Assembly (NCBI GenBank): GCA_014529385.2
Contig: CM043946.1
Coordinates: 39,997,558 to 40,061,557, forward strand
Direction of reading: 5' to 3'
Source of the DNA: Adiantum capillus-veneris
Lineage: Eukaryota > Streptophyta > Polypodiopsida > Polypodiales > Pteridaceae
DNA: 64,000 nt
Shown here: one piece after another, positions 42,382 to 54,140 of the stretch
Layout: each line of letters starts with the position of its first letter
How positions within the stretch are numbered: position 1 is the first letter of the stretch
Program-made: the position numbers and the translations under genes
Notes under the pieces: generated by a model
The model's input: only the letters and a program-made list of their open reading frames with translations
What the model was told of the DNA's origin: nothing
Database searches by the model: none

Positions 42382-43374
42382 ATGACCTGGATCCCCTAGA
42401 AGTGTCAGTGAGGGCCCGTGAAGGCTGCTCACCTAGTAATTTTGGGTGTTTTGCAACCCAAGTCTTTTCTTATTTATTTATTTTTTGATTTTTTGGTCCT
42501 TTTTTTCTGACCCAGCTATAAAATAGAACGTATGATAGCTCAAAACGAGCGTCTCGGTCAGAGGGACGTGCCGTGCTTTACAGCCCTCCGTTTGGTCACT
42601 TTATGCCCTCGGAATCCCTAAAACCGTCAATTTCTAGTAGGGAACTAGGCCCGAATTAAAAAGTCTAAGGGTTCAAGTGGGAAGAGAAGGGAGGAGAGTG
42701 GAGGACTTGCCCCACATGCTCTCATTCCCTCTTGAGGGGGTAGGTTATATATATAAGAGTGAGTCTAATATATATCATAAGACTGAGGCCTGGGGCCTGG
42801 GCCTGGGCTTGGGCTTGGGCTTGGGCTTGGGGAAATGATCCCGATCCCGATCAAAATTTTAGTGTAGCCTCCCAGTCACCCTTTCTTGGCCACACACACT
42901 GTCACCTACCTAACCTCCCAGTCAACAGCTCACAGCTCAGATACAACTAACTACCTTATCTACTTCCTAACAGTGCTGCTAACCACTAACAAATCTACTA
43001 ACTAATCTGTTAACAGCTTACTGACAGTGAGCTAACTGTCCACCTACTTCCTCTCTCACTACCTTACTCTGCAAAGACTGTGTGCTGGCAAACCTTGACA
43101 GAAAACTGTGTACAGACTGTGTGCAAGCAGAAATTGCTAACTGCCTTCCTTCTTATTCATTCACTGTAAACAAGCTAACGACTACTAATTGTGCAAAGAC
43201 TGTGTGCAAACAGAAAACACAACATTATGCAGAAATCAAAGAACTTGCAGACAATACAGAAATTAACAACTTGCAGAAAAACAACTCATTCCTCTTCCTC
43301 TTCCTCTTCTTTCCTACTACAAACAACTCATAGGAGAAGCACAAAGTGCCTCTTGGGCTTAGTGCAGGGCGATT
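42382..43374 (-). other. E1 5' leader
   Basis: Non-coding, homologous to the E2 leader but with a single copy of the unit that E2 has expanded, no long TA tract, and a shorter (GCTTGG)n-type run at about 42790-42832. Confidence 0.7.
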
Positions 43375-43391
43375 CCCCGACAGCGGCACCA
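43375..43391 (-). other. E1 primer-binding site (tRNA-Asp type)
   Basis: The minus strand reads TGGTGCCGCTGTCGGGG, differing from the E2 site by a few bases and matching tRNA-Asp complement closely. Confidence 0.8.
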
Positions 43392-43395
43392 AAAA

Positions 43396-43980
43396 TGTGC
43401 GCTCCTTGCCGCACTATCGAAGCAAGGGACTTGCCGATACACCGTGTGCGAGCCACAAATGGCTCCAAGCACACAACAAGACTAATCTAGCAAGCTCAAG
43501 AGAGCAAAGGGTGTGTCACTCACCGCTCTACGCTTGCCTTCGTGGTGGATTCCTAGCCGCGATGAAGAAGAAGCTGCAGTCATGCCGCGCTCAACCGCTT
43601 CGCCGCTGTCGTGCCTTCGTAATGCTTGATCGCACACACACTCTCCCTCTCTCTCTCACACACATACACACACACACAAGGAGGTGAAGAAGAAGAAGAT
43701 GGAGATGGAGATGGAGCAAGAGCACTCTTCTATTGCACAAATGAGAGAATGAATGAATTTTAGGTTTAGTTGGATTTTATATGAGCTCACCCCATTCACA
43801 CTTGGGCGCCCATGCTTAGCCAACTAATCCCTTGAATGTCCCAGTTAGAGTGCGCCTCTCATCGGCGATCACTCTTACCCTTTTCCTATTGGTCCGACAA
43901 GCCCGGTACTTGACTCTACCAAATACATAATACACGTCCGTCGTAGGTGATGGGGTGTCCGTGATCCGTGAGGGTTAACA
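43396..43980 (-). repeat. E1 5' LTR (right)
   Basis: 585 bp, partner of 21345-21933, followed by the TSD ACCAT (43981-43985) and the rest of the E0 LTR. Confidence 0.92.
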
Positions 43981-44079
43981 ACCATGCTATCTTATGCCTC
44001 CCCCTAGCGTACACACTGTTCGGTCGTGCCGGTGGCCTTGTCCATAGGACCCATGTCCCTACATTACCCCCCCTTGGAG

Positions 44080-45500
44080 AATCGTTTGTGTCCTCGAAAA
44101 CGAACGTAGGAAAATGTTTCTTAAGTGCGGAGACATTCTCCCATGTAGAACCTTATTCAGGTCTATCTAGCCATTTTACCAACACCTGTCGTGTGACATG
44201 ATGTCTGGTGCGAAGCTCATGAAAATCCAAAATCTTTTCGGGCTCATGGGGGATGCTTGGCGGTTCGGTAAGGTCAACTAGCACACCTGTGTCAATGATA
44301 TTATCATTCTGTCCTATCCGTTTTCGTAAACGGCTAACATGAAAAACAGGATGAACTCGTGAGTGCTCTGGAAGAGCTAACTTATAGGCCACTTGACCTA
44401 TACGTTTGAGAATGGTAAACGGTCCACAATAGCGTGGTGAAAGTTTAGCAACTTTTTTCGTCTTCAGACTTTCTGAATGCTCCAAAAATTTGAGGAAAAC
44501 CTTGTCTCCTTCTTCAAAATTAGCAAGACGATGATGCTCATATGCGTACTTCTTATATTGATCTTGAGCTTGCTTAACATTCTGTCGAGCAACTTGAAGC
44601 ATGTCAAAATGGTCTTGGAGAAAATCCTTCGCTTGTTGTATCTTCTCCTTAGCCAACCCCACCGAAACGGGAGATCTAGGTTGAAATCCATATAAAAGCA
44701 TAAATGGACTAAACCCTGTAGTCACATGCTTTGAACTATTATAAGCAAATTCCAATATAGGTAAGTAGTCTTCCCAATTGGTTGGCTTCTTGCCAACGTA
44801 CGCTCGTAGCATATCCTTTAACACTTGATTAACTCTTTCAGTTTGACCATCTGTTTCTAGATGATCAGCCGTACTTAGATTAAGTTTAGTTTCCAACTTT
44901 TGAAACACAGCTCTCCAGAAGTGATTATCGAACTTTCGATCTCTATCACTAATGGTACTAGCTAGAAGACCGTAGAGTTTATATATATGCTCTACAAATA
45001 GCCGTGCTAATTTTGGTGTCTTCACAGTAGTCTTAGTGGAAATGAATCGGCCCATCTTTGTGAGACGTTCTACAATTACCCATATGGTACCATGGCCACG
45101 ATTTGTAGTAGGTAGTCCTACTACAAAATCCATAGAGATACTCTCCCACTTACCTTGTGGAATCTCTAAAGGATGTAAAAGGCCACCTACCTTGAGGCGC
45201 TCTGCCTTATTAACTTGACACTGTTGGCAGTTTAGTACGTACTCTTGAACATCATGATGTAAGCCCGGCCAATAAAATTACCGTCGAACTAAGGCATACG
45301 TCTTACGAATACCTGGATGACCAGCACTTGGACTATCGTGACACTCAAATAAGATTTGGCACCTAGTGTCTGAATCCTTTGGCACACATACTCTATCCTT
45401 GTGGAGTAAGTAGCCATCATCAATGGAAAAATTCTTCCATCACTTAGGCTCTTCCTGAGTAGGGGTGGAGCTCTATGTGTTGGAGTTTTTATTTGTGCGT
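44080..45500 (-). pseudogene. E0 integrase with chromodomain-like tail
   Basis: The H2C2 zinc region is readable at about 45190-45400 (GHPGIRKTYALV, FYWPGLHHDVQEY, CQQCQVNKAERLK) with a frame change. The 44153-45133 frame gives the core: MDFVVGLPTTNRG (Asp), TISDRDRKF (Asp), and HLETDGQTERVNQ (Glu, where the usual phrase is HPQTDGQTE). Then the GPY region (KLSPRYCGPFTIL, YKLALPEHSRVHPVFHVS) and a chromodomain start (KILDFHELRTRHHVTRQVLV, KWLDRPE). TAA at 44153-44155 interrupts it. Reading on gives TWENVSALKKHFPTFVFED and NDSPRGG, completing the chromodomain. Chromodomains guide integration to marked heterochromatin. Decayed, not functional. Confidence 0.88.
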
Positions 45501-45667
45501 GCAGAGACATGTGAGTTTGAGGGATCCCTTTTTAAAACTGCACTCGACACTTTAGCATATGATTGATCTTGTGCACACTTATATCTCTATTTTAAAGAAA
45601 TCGCACTTGTTTTGCTTAGCATACAGTGCGTGAGCTCATAGCTGTTCAAACACTAATCGTAAGTGTT

Positions 45668-46186
45668 CTATGTGTTCATCTTCAGTATTACTGTAAATGA
45701 GAATTTCATAAGGAAAAGCACAACAAATTTTCCAAGATAGGGACGTAAGACACTATCCATGAGTGTCATAAATGTATCTGGAGCATTGATTAGACCAAAA
45801 GGCATAACCAAAATTTCAAAATGCCCGAACCGCGTTCTAAAGGCAGTTTTAGAGTTATCTTGCAAAAGGATACGCACGTGGTGGTATCCTGAACGAAGAT
45901 CTATCTTTGTATAGTATCTTGCCCCATGGAGTTGATCAAACAACTCATCCACTCGAAGCAGAGGATACTTGTTCTTGATGGTTATGGCATTTAATCGACA
46001 ATAATCTACGCACATGCGCATAGTACCATCTTTCTTTTTTACCAATAGAATTGGTGATTCCCAAGGCAAAGTGCTAGTTCTAATGAAACTACAGGCGAGG
46101 TAGTCAGCCAACTGACTCTCAACCCCCTTGGCTTCTTTAGCACTCATACGATAAGGTGGTTTACGCACCGGTGTAGTGCCCGGCAA
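45668..46186 (-). pseudogene. E0 reverse transcriptase N-terminal part
   Basis: Shows [57 protein letters not shown] and [20 protein letters not shown]. It ends before the catalytic YVDD box. RNase H and the rest of RT are absent between here and the integrase zinc region, leaving about 150 bp of unassigned sequence (45511-45667). Confidence 0.85.
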
Positions 46187-46320
46187 GACATCTATGCCAT
46201 GTTGTACATCATGTGTGGGGGGTGAAACGAGAGGTAAATCACTTGAGAATACATCACTATACTCCGTGATTAAGTGAGTCAGCTTTGCCGTGCAAAAGGA
46301 GAAAGTAAACTAGAGTTATG

Positions 46321-46990
46321 CTAGGATGGAGGATCTTGTAATTCCTGTAATGTTTGTTTTACAGCAGTTGCACATTGCTCTATAGAATTAAAATTGAGAG
46401 CACTTTGCTCATTAGATTTGTTAACACTTTGTTTATCATTAGAATTCATTGCACTTTGCATACCATTACTAGAATTCACCACACTTTGCTCTTGAGAATT
46501 CACAAGACTTGGAGACAAGCAGTAACACAAAAAGACTTCATCTATTAAATCTGCTTTCTGTAAAATAGAAAGCTCAACTGTACATATAAGAGGTGCAGAT
46601 GGTATATTTTTCTCACCAAGCAAAAGCACATGTTTACCATTGGCCATAAAGGATAAGGAGTTGTGTTAATAACTAGTGTGCAATGTGTTTCCTACACCAT
46701 GCAGCCATTCCCGTCCTAAAACTACATCAGCACGGTCCATGTTCATAACTTGGAAGTCAAGGGTCATCGTATGATCTTGAACAATAAGCTCAACCCCTTG
46801 AACTATCTTGTCCATACTTCTTTATCATTCCTAGACATATGCTCCACCACATACTTGTGATCAGGGAGTCTGTGTAAGCTTCAATTTTTTGACTAGCTTA
46901 TAGTTCAAGAAGTTATGAATGTACCATCATCCACTAAAATACGAACATGTTGTCCATTAATAGTGCCATGCATGCGAATCAAATCATGGG
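46321..46990 (-). pseudogene. E0 protease remnant
   Basis: The minus strand near 46905-46985 reads GTINGQHVRILVDDGTFI, a retropepsin active site with D-D-G in place of D-T/S-G, followed by several stops. A downstream open frame (46647 to 46321) continues VNMANGKHVLL-like protease sequence and a Ser/Asn/Gln-rich linker. No gag with zinc knuckle can be recognised upstream. Confidence 0.6.
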
Positions 46991-47592
<602 letters not shown>

Positions 47593-47605
47593 GCTCTGAT
47601 ACCAA
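47593..47605 (-). other. E0 primer-binding site (tRNA-iMet type)
   Basis: The minus strand reads TTGGTATCAGAGC directly after the LTR. Confidence 0.8.
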
Positions 47606-47767
47606 TATAAGAGACTGGGAAGATAGACATGCTCATAACCACCCAACCTGCCTATATATAGACCCCTGGCCCTCTGGCTGTTAGCTATATATAGCCGTTG
47701 TACTACATGTGTATCCGTAGGCCCTTGGCCAGGGCCGTGCCCTCCCAATCCTTCCCTTGGCATGACA
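47606..47767 (-). repeat. E0 5' LTR (right)
   Basis: 162 bp, starting TATAAGAGACTGGG and ending CATGACA. The start appears to be a mutated TGTGAGA form, with two changes compatible with C-to-T on the other strand. It shares the AACCACCCAACCT block with element A and the left E0 piece. Confidence 0.65.
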
Positions 47768-48530
47768 CTATTGAGGTGGAAGATAGCATTAACTGGGAGC
47801 AAGCAATGCAATCTGCATTTAACTCGATTATGGAAAATGAAACTTGGGAATTGATAGAGTTGCCAGAGGGAAAACAAGCCTTGCCTTGCAAGTGGGTGTA
47901 TAAGAAAAAGTACACGACGGAAGATCCTGAGCCTAGATTGGTTCCTAAGGGTTTCAAGCAAAAGAAAGGCGTGGATTTTGATGAGTTTTTCTCTCCAGTA
48001 GTCAAGATGACTAAATTGCTGGACTAGTAGCCACTGTGGACATGGAACTTGTCCAGATGGATGTGAAGATGGTTTTCCTTCATGGGGATCTTGATGAGGA
48101 TGTCTACATGAAGCAACCAAAGGGATTTGAAGTCACACTTGAAAAGCCAACAAGGGCAGAAGTGGTGTGTAGATTGTGTAAGGCATTGTATGGACTAAAG
48201 TAGGGTTCAAAGCAATGGTACATAAAGTTTGACAAGTACATGCAGTCCCAAGGTTATGTAAGGACTTTAGAAGATCACTACTTGTATACCAAGAAGTTGA
48301 CTAATGGTTCACTTATCATCTTGATACTCTATTATATTTCACTCCAAGTTGAACCACATAGAATTCTGTTATCATGTGTTGGCTAGCAAGCACATTTAGC
48401 TAGTCAAGGTTCATACGGGTGACAATTTTGTAGATGCTCTCATGACTCCGAGAGGTTTTCACATTGCATGGAGATGATGGGTGTAGGTTGAAGTTATAGG
48501 ATTGCTTCACAATTGTATAGGTTCTATATA
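47768..48530 (+). pseudogene. copia-2 fragment: RT and end of RNase H
   Basis: Starts abruptly at the E0 LTR with IEVEDSINWEQAMQSAF, continues WELIELPEGKQALPCKWVYK, VDFDEFFSPVVKM, then after a frame change QMDVKMVFLHGDLDEDVYM, a TAG in place of the residue after YGLK (near 48200), and HYLYTKKLTNGSLIILILYY. The YVDD box and most of RNase H are deleted. The end of RNase H is still seen near 48395-48480 (LVKVHTGDNFVDAL). It is cut on the left by E0 and on the right by E5, resuming for only about 10 bp after 54146. Confidence 0.82.
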
Positions 48531-48535
48531 CATAG

Positions 48536-48754
48536 TGAAGTCGCGGAGCGGAGCGTGGGTCGACACTCTCTCTCTCACACACACACAGTGAGCTTACACA
48601 GTACAGTACGCAGAGATCTGTTAGAAGGGTTATCTCCCAAATCCTTAGTATTCACAAAGAATATGTTAGTATATACAAAGAGTTAGAGGTAAGTGAGTTA
48701 GGCGGGCGGCCGGCCATATCCGCATAAGAGGCCACTTGGGCTTTAATCCCAACA
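48536..48754 (-). repeat. E5 3' LTR (left)
   Basis: Begins TGAAGTCGCGGAGCGG and ends AATCCCAACA. The adjacent bases on the inner side (48755-48766) read AAGTGGGAGGT on the minus strand, the polypurine tract. Confidence 0.95.
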
Positions 48755-48838
48755 ACCTCCCACTTAAAGTCCAATGTGGCACTTTAAGTAACTGTAAATC
48801 TATGAACATAAATGTACAAAGATTTACATGGCTGCCAT

Positions 48839-51800
48839 CTATCCAATGCCCAATAACTCACGACAATGCACAAAGCCCTCTCCTGGAAGTCCCTTTGTGA
48901 GTAGATCAGCAGGATTGTCCTTGGTGTGGATCTTCAGCAGTTGTATCTGCTTGTCTTCAAGTACTTCCCTAATGAAGTGATACTTCACATCAATATGCTT
49001 AGTCTTCGAATGGAACACTGGATTCTTTGCCAATTGTATAGCACTTTGACTATCACAATATAACTCTGGCATATCTGCATTGATTCCCAAGTCTGCAACC
49101 AATCTACCAAGCCAAATAGCTTCTTTGCATGCCTCATTTGCTGCAACATACTCAGCTTCTGTAGTAGACTGCGTAACACAATCTTGTAATCGAGATCGCC
49201 ATGATATGGCACCTCCAGCCAATGTAAAGACATAGCCTGATGTAGATCTCCTCTTATCCAAGTCTCCTGCATAATCTGAGTCAGTGTATCCTCTGACACT
49301 CAAATCCTGACTACCATAGCATATGCGCATACTCTTTGTATGTTTTAAGTATCTCATGATACCTTTCACTGCCTCCCAATGTTTCTTGCCGGGATTTGAC
49401 ATATATCTGCTAACCACTCCCACTGCAAATGCAATATCCGGACGTGTAGCAATCATTGCATACATCAAACTACCCACTGCAGACGCATATGGAATCTTAT
49501 CCATTTCAGCCTTTTCTTCCTCAGACACAGGACAATCTTGTTTGCTAAGTTTCACATATGGTGGCAATGGAACACTCAATGCCTTTCCCTTCTCCATATT
49601 GAAACGTTGCAAAACCTTGTCAATATACTCTGTTTGAGATAACCAAATCAACTTCTTTGATCTGTCTCTCTCAATGCGCATACCAAGTATATGACTTGCC
49701 TCACCCATGTCTTTCATGTCAAACGATTTTGCCATCTTCGACTTCAATTTGCGCATACCAAGTATATGACTTGCCTCACCCATGTCTTTCATGTCAAACG
49801 ATTTTGCCATCTTTGACTTCAAAGCTGAAATTTCTTCCAAGTGTTTGCCAGCAATCAACATGTCATCCACATACAAAATAAGGATCAGCCAACTGCCATC
49901 CTTAGCCTTCTTTGTATATAGACAGTGATCGAACTCACTACGTTTGTAGCCTTGAGAAAGCATAAACTGGTGGAACTTATGGTACCATGCCCTCGGTGAT
50001 TGTTTTAAGCCATAAAGACTCTTTAACAACTGGCATACCAAATGTTCCATGCCTTTCTCAACAAACCCTTCTGGCTGCTGCATGTAAATTTCCACATCTA
50101 AATCACCATGCAAGAACGCTGTCTTGACATCCATTTGGTGCAACACCAAATCCAATATAGCAACCAATGCAAGAAAGCATCTCAATGTAGTCATCTTGAC
50201 CACTGGAGAGAAGACTTCATCAAAGTCAATGCCTTGTTCTTGCTTAAAGCCCTTGGCAACAAGCCTTGCTTTGTACTTTGGCTGACTATCATAAACGGTG
50301 ATCTTATACCTGTAAACCCATTTACAAGGTAGAGCCTTTTTGCCCTGTGGTAATTTAACCAACTTCCATGTCTGGTTTTTATGCAGAGCTGTCATCTCTG
50401 ACTGCATGGCCAACTGCCATTTTTTTGAGTCAACCACTTGTAATGCTTCCTTGTAACAAGATGGTTCTCCGCAATCTGTGAGCATGACATAATTTAGAGA
50501 TGGCACATAACGATCAGGTGGTTTGGAGACACGCTCAGAACGTCTCACCACAACTGATTCTGCCTCTCTAGCCACTATAGGCTGTTCCTGAGCCTGACCA
50601 TGCTGTCTTGATGTGCTAGCACTAGGTCCATCTTCCCTGAAGACAACTCTTCTGATCTCCTCTGTCTTCTCTGGCTTAGAGTGAAACTTGGCTTCATTGA
50701 AATGCACATCATTGCTACGAATAAGCTTTCTGGACTCAGGATCCCAAAGCCGGTAACCCATCTCGCCCGATTCTCCGTAGCCAAGAAATATACACTTCTT
50801 GCTCTTTGGTTCTAACTTATTTCTGAACTCCTTAGGAATATGGCTATAAGCTTCACAACCAAAGACTCTGAGATGCTTATACGAAGGTGCCTTGCCTGTC
50901 CATAGCATCTCGGCCACTGCACTCTTATCCAGAAGCCTACTAGGAGACCTGTTGATCAAATGGACTGCTGTAGCCACTGCTTCCGCCCAAAATCCATCAG
51001 GCAACTCAGCATTTGACAACATGCTTCTGACCTTCTCTTGTATGGTCCTATTCATACGTTCTGCAACCCCATTCTGTGAAGGATTATATGGTGCAGTAAG
51101 TTCCCGCTTAATCCCTTTTGCTTCACAAAAGTCTTGAAAAGCTTTGGAAACGTACTCTCCACCATTGTCAGTTCTCAAGCACTTCAGCTTCTGACCACTC
51201 TGATTCTCCACCAGCTGCAAGAATGTCTTAAAGACCTTGAGCACCTCATCCTTGTGCTTCAAGAAGTAAACCCATACTTTGCGAGAATAGTCATCTATGA
51301 ATGTACAAAAGTACGCTGCTCCCCCTAGTGACAAACTAGGCATTGGTCCGCATAGGTCACTGTGTACAAGAGCTAACCGTTCGTCCCTACGATTCCTCTT
51401 TGATCTGTGCGGTTCCTGTGTTTGCTTACCATAAACACAATGCTCACAAAACTCGAAATCTTGAAATGAAAAGCCAGGCAAATAACCATAATGAGAAAGT
51501 ATTTCCATTCCTCTTTTTGACATATGTCCCAACCTACGATGCCACATTGACACACTTGGCTGCTCAATCACATTAATTACATGGTTTTTAACCTCTGAAA
51601 CATGTAAAGTGTACAGAGTTCCTGACTTGCTGCCATGTGCTACAGTCATCGAACCTTTGGAGATCTTCCAAGCGCTGTTCCCAAAAACTGTCACATAACC
51701 TGCATCATCCAACTTCCCTGTACTAATCAAGCTCTTTCGGATTGCTGGAACATGTCTGACATTCTTGAGCCATAAAGAAGAGCCATTCTGAAACTTCAAC

Positions 51801-52888
51801 TGCACATCTCCCACTCCAAGTATGTCACAAACCTGCTCATTGCCAAGTCTGACATAGTCTTTAGTAGCCACATATGATGTAAACCACTCTTTGTGCGGAG
51901 AAACATGTAAAGATGCCCCTGAGTCGATAATCCAATCACTCATAGCATGTCCATCCTTTGCAGTCAAGAAAACAGAATCAAGATTGCTTGTAAGGAAGAT
52001 GTCACCAGCTGCTATACCAGAATCACTGTCTGAACCAGATCCTGTGACATTCACCTCTTCAATCTTCACTGAACTCTTCTTTTCATCTTGCTCAGAACTC
52101 TTTGTTTTGCCTTTTTCTTGTTTCCACTTCGTACAGTCTCGCTTCATGTGACCCTTCTTGCCACAATGGTAGCATTCTATGTCATCCTTTGACTTCGAAT
52201 CACGAGACTTACTTCGGTTTTGTGCCTTCTTACCCTTCTTCTCTTTAAACTGTTGTCTCCCTCGAACGACCAAAGCACTATTGCCTTTGCCTTTGTCAAT
52301 GTTCTTCCTGTTCACTTCCTCTGTGAGCAAGCTGCCTTCTACATTGGCACTTGTAAGACCTTCTGGCGCGACAGAATTACTTAACGCTGTACGAAAAGTA
52401 TCCCAACTGTCTGGCAAAGTGATTAAGAGAAACATAGCCTTCACTGAATCTGGAAAGACTATCTCCTGTGATGGTAACTGGCTGAAAATTGTGTGAAATT
52501 CCTTCAGATGATTTGACATGGCTGTCCCTTCCTTCATCTTCAAATCCACCAATTTCTTGAGCCAGTAAATCTGAGAAGCAGCACTTTGTTTCTCGTACAT
52601 ACCACATAGCTTTTGCCATACGCCATACGCTGTAGTCTCTTCTGCTACGTTGAAGTAAACATTTTCTGCCAGTGTCAGCATGATTGTGGAACAAGCTAAC
52701 TCGTCAAGCTCTTCCCACTCATCTTCAGCCATAAATTCTGGTCTCTCCCCTTTGAGCTTCAGTGGCTTCACTTGTTTTTTCTGCACCAAAACTTGCCAAA
52801 TATGCTTCTTCCAGAATGGAAAGTTTGTGCCATCCAGCTTCTTTATGTTGTAAAGAGTCTCACTGTGAGAAGATGCCATATCTGCCAA
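48839..52888 (-). CDS. E5 gag-pol polyprotein (copia), full length with internal duplication
   Basis: 1349 codons from ATG at 52888 (MADMASSHSETLYNIKKLDG); copia polyproteins of this type are of similar size. In order: UBN2 gag (about residues 10-190), zinc knuckle CYHCGKKGHMKRDC (near 236), protease WIIDSGASLHVS (near 320), pre-integrase WHRRLGHMSKRGM, integrase core with HSDLCGP, RTDNGGEY and PSQNGVAERMNRT (Asp, Asp, Glu), RT with QMDVKTAFLHGDL and YVDDMLIAG, and RNase H with GYTDSDYAGDLDKRRSTSGY, STTEAEYVAA and DNPADLLTKGL. All catalytic residues are present. A 75 bp in-frame tandem duplication (49675-49824) repeats KSKMAKSFDMKDMGEASHIL with its flanks just after the RT palm. Otherwise the element looks competent. 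Confidence 0.97.
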   Translation of the reverse strand: MADMASSHSETLYNIKKLDGTNFPFWKKHIWQVLVQKKQVKPLKLKGERPEFMAEDEWEELDELACSTIMLTLAENVYFNVAEETTAYGVWQKLCGMYEKQSAASQIYWLKKLVDLKMKEGTAMSNHLKEFHTIFSQLPSQEIVFPDSVKAMFLLITLPDSWDTFRTALSNSVAPEGLTSANVEGSLLTEEVNRKNIDKGKGNSALVVRGRQQFKEKKGKKAQNRSKSRDSKSKDDIECYHCGKKGHMKRDCTKWKQEKGKTKSSEQDEKKSSVKIEEVNVTGSGSDSDSGIAAGDIFLTSNLDSVFLTAKDGHAMSDWIIDSGASLHVSPHKEWFTSYVATKDYVRLGNEQVCDILGVGDVQLKFQNGSSLWLKNVRHVPAIRKSLISTGKLDDAGYVTVFGNSAWKISKGSMTVAHGSKSGTLYTLHVSEVKNHVINVIEQPSVSMWHRRLGHMSKRGMEILSHYGYLPGFSFQDFEFCEHCVYGKQTQEPHRSKRNRRDERLALVHSDLCGPMPSLSLGGAAYFCTFIDDYSRKVWVYFLKHKDEVLKVFKTFLQLVENQSGQKLKCLRTDNGGEYVSKAFQDFCEAKGIKRELTAPYNPSQNGVAERMNRTIQEKVRSMLSNAELPDGFWAEAVATAVHLINRSPSRLLDKSAVAEMLWTGKAPSYKHLRVFGCEAYSHIPKEFRNKLEPKSKKCIFLGYGESGEMGYRLWDPESRKLIRSNDVHFNEAKFHSKPEKTEEIRRVVFREDGPSASTSRQHGQAQEQPIVAREAESVVVRRSERVSKPPDRYVPSLNYVMLTDCGEPSCYKEALQVVDSKKWQLAMQSEMTALHKNQTWKLVKLPQGKKALPCKWVYRYKITVYDSQPKYKARLVAKGFKQEQGIDFDEVFSPVVKMTTLRCFLALVAILDLVLHQMDVKTAFLHGDLDVEIYMQQPEGFVEKGMEHLVCQLLKSLYGLKQSPRAWYHKFHQFMLSQGYKRSEFDHCLYTKKAKDGSWLILILYVDDMLIAGKHLEEISALKSKMAKSFDMKDMGEASHILGMRKLKSKMAKSFDMKDMGEASHILGMRIERDRSKKLIWLSQTEYIDKVLQRFNMEKGKALSVPLPPYVKLSKQDCPVSEEEKAEMDKIPYASAVGSLMYAMIATRPDIAFAVGVVSRYMSNPGKKHWEAVKGIMRYLKHTKSMRICYGSQDLSVRGYTDSDYAGDLDKRRSTSGYVFTLAGGAISWRSRLQDCVTQSTTEAEYVAANEACKEAIWLGRLVADLGINADMPELYCDSQSAIQLAKNPVFHSKTKHIDVKYHFIREVLEDKQIQLLKIHTKDNPADLLTKGLPGEGFVHCRELLGIG
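49675..49824 (-). repeat. 75 bp in-frame tandem duplication inside E5 RT
   Basis: Units 49675-49749 and 49750-49824 differ by only about two bases. They add 25 residues to the RT-RNase H connection and keep the frame open. Confidence 0.95.
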
Positions 52889-53907
52889 ACTTTTTACTCC
52901 TGAGAAAAATCCGGCAGAGTTTCCCCTGTAAACTGGCCTCTGTACACAGTAAACAAGCTGTAATCAACAAGCTGAACACCTCTCCTCAGGAACTGTCAGT
53001 ATTTTTGAAAATTTTTGACAGAGTCTCCCCTGTAAACTGAGCTCTGGGAACCAAAAGATAGCTCAAGAAACAATCATAAATAGCTGACCAGTGACAAATC
53101 CTGTAAGCATACACTGTCTCCTCTCTGGGCGATGACAGAACCTGTATCTGTCTCAAGACTGAACTCTGAACAATGCCTCAACGGCCTGACGCATAAGATG
53201 CAATCCAGTGTCTACACAAAGTCATACATCCTAAGGGATAAAAGTCGCCGAAGAGGATGCGTGTAGAGGGGAACTCCAGCAACCTAATCCACCTCACACT
53301 GGGTAACCCAGCCCCCAGTGCTTGGCTTCAAAAAACCTCACACACGACCCTCTCAGATGGCTCAGCAAACTGCCCAGAACTAGCATACATCCTATAATAG
53401 ACCAATCACTGTCCTATGACCGCTGCGGCGGTCTGTCTGCTAGCGTGACTCACAACTAGCAGACCCACAATCACAGTACATCAATCTGCAATACATGCCA
53501 GTGGTGTCAAGCCGTCGTATGGCCACACCTCCCCTGGAACCTGGCAAGCACAAGAAGTAGCAATGCAGACTGCAATATATATATCTGATGATATATATGT
53601 GTACCTGGTCTATAGATGATGCTCTGAAGACGAATAAGTGATGTATGTCGATGTCGATATTGATGTCGACCACCTCCTGCTTGCCAATCTACACAAGACG
53701 GATTTCTTTGTGGCTGAAATCTATCTTCTGCTGTAGTGCTCAGAACGAAATTCTGAGGGCATAAACGGCTTCGAAAGGGGGGTAAAACCCCAGGTCGCCT
53801 GGTGGAAACGCTCCCGGAACGCCGAGTGTGAATTTTCGAACTCCGGATCCAGAATCTACCGGAAAAGTGCGCGCGCGCGCGATTGCGCAAATCCGCACTG
53901 AACCAAG
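52889..53907 (-). other. E5 5' leader
   Basis: About 1 kb, non-coding. A short duplicate (CCCCTGTAAACTG) occurs near 52923 and 53029, and an alternating GC run lies at 53866-53881. No gene is seen; short overlapping frames near 53440-54040 are not supported. Confidence 0.7.
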
Positions 53908-53920
53908 GCTCTGATACCAA
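53908..53920 (-). other. E5 primer-binding site
   Basis: The minus strand reads TTGGTATCAGAGC one base after the LTR, complementary to initiator tRNA-Met. Confidence 0.9.
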
Positions 53921-53921
53921 T

Positions 53922-54140
53922 TGAAGTCGCGGAGCGGAGCGTGGGTCGACTCTCTCTCTCTCTCACACACACAGTGAGCTTACACAGTACAGTACGCAGA
54001 GATCTGTTAGAAGGGTTATCTCCCAAATCCTTAGTATTCACAAAGAATATGTTAGTATATACAAAGAGTTAAAGGTAAGTGAGCTAGGCGGGCGGCCGGC
54101 CATATCCGCATAAGAGGCCACTTGGGCTTTAATCCCAACA
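53922..54140 (-). repeat. E5 5' LTR (right)
   Basis: 219 bp, partner of 48536-48754, followed by the TSD CATAG. Confidence 0.95.

Larger units (their letters stand above)
21345..43980 (-). mobile_element. E1: Ty3-type element lacking RT/RNase H/integrase, host of nested E2
   Basis: Bounded by LTRs 21345-21933 and 43396-43980 and by the 5 bp duplication ACCAT (21340-21344, 43981-43985). A tRNA-Asp-type primer site lies inside the right LTR and a polypurine tract inside the left one, so it reads on the minus strand. Once E2 (27199-40614) and one TSD copy are removed it is about 9.2 kb. Its coding content is gag, an aspartic protease and a W-[V/I]-P-K repeat tail, with no RT, RNase H or integrase. 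Both LTRs share indels that E2's LTRs lack, confirming the pairing. Confidence 0.9.
48536..54140 (-). mobile_element. E5: young Ty1/copia element, nearly intact
   Basis: LTRs of 219 bp (48536-48754, 53922-54140), almost identical apart from two substitutions and a microsatellite shift. The perfect TSD is CATAG (48531-48535, 54141-54145). A polypurine tract, tRNA-Met primer site and one uninterrupted 1349-codon gag-pol frame are present. The low LTR divergence makes it the most recent retrotransposon insertion in the window by this criterion. Confidence 0.96.
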
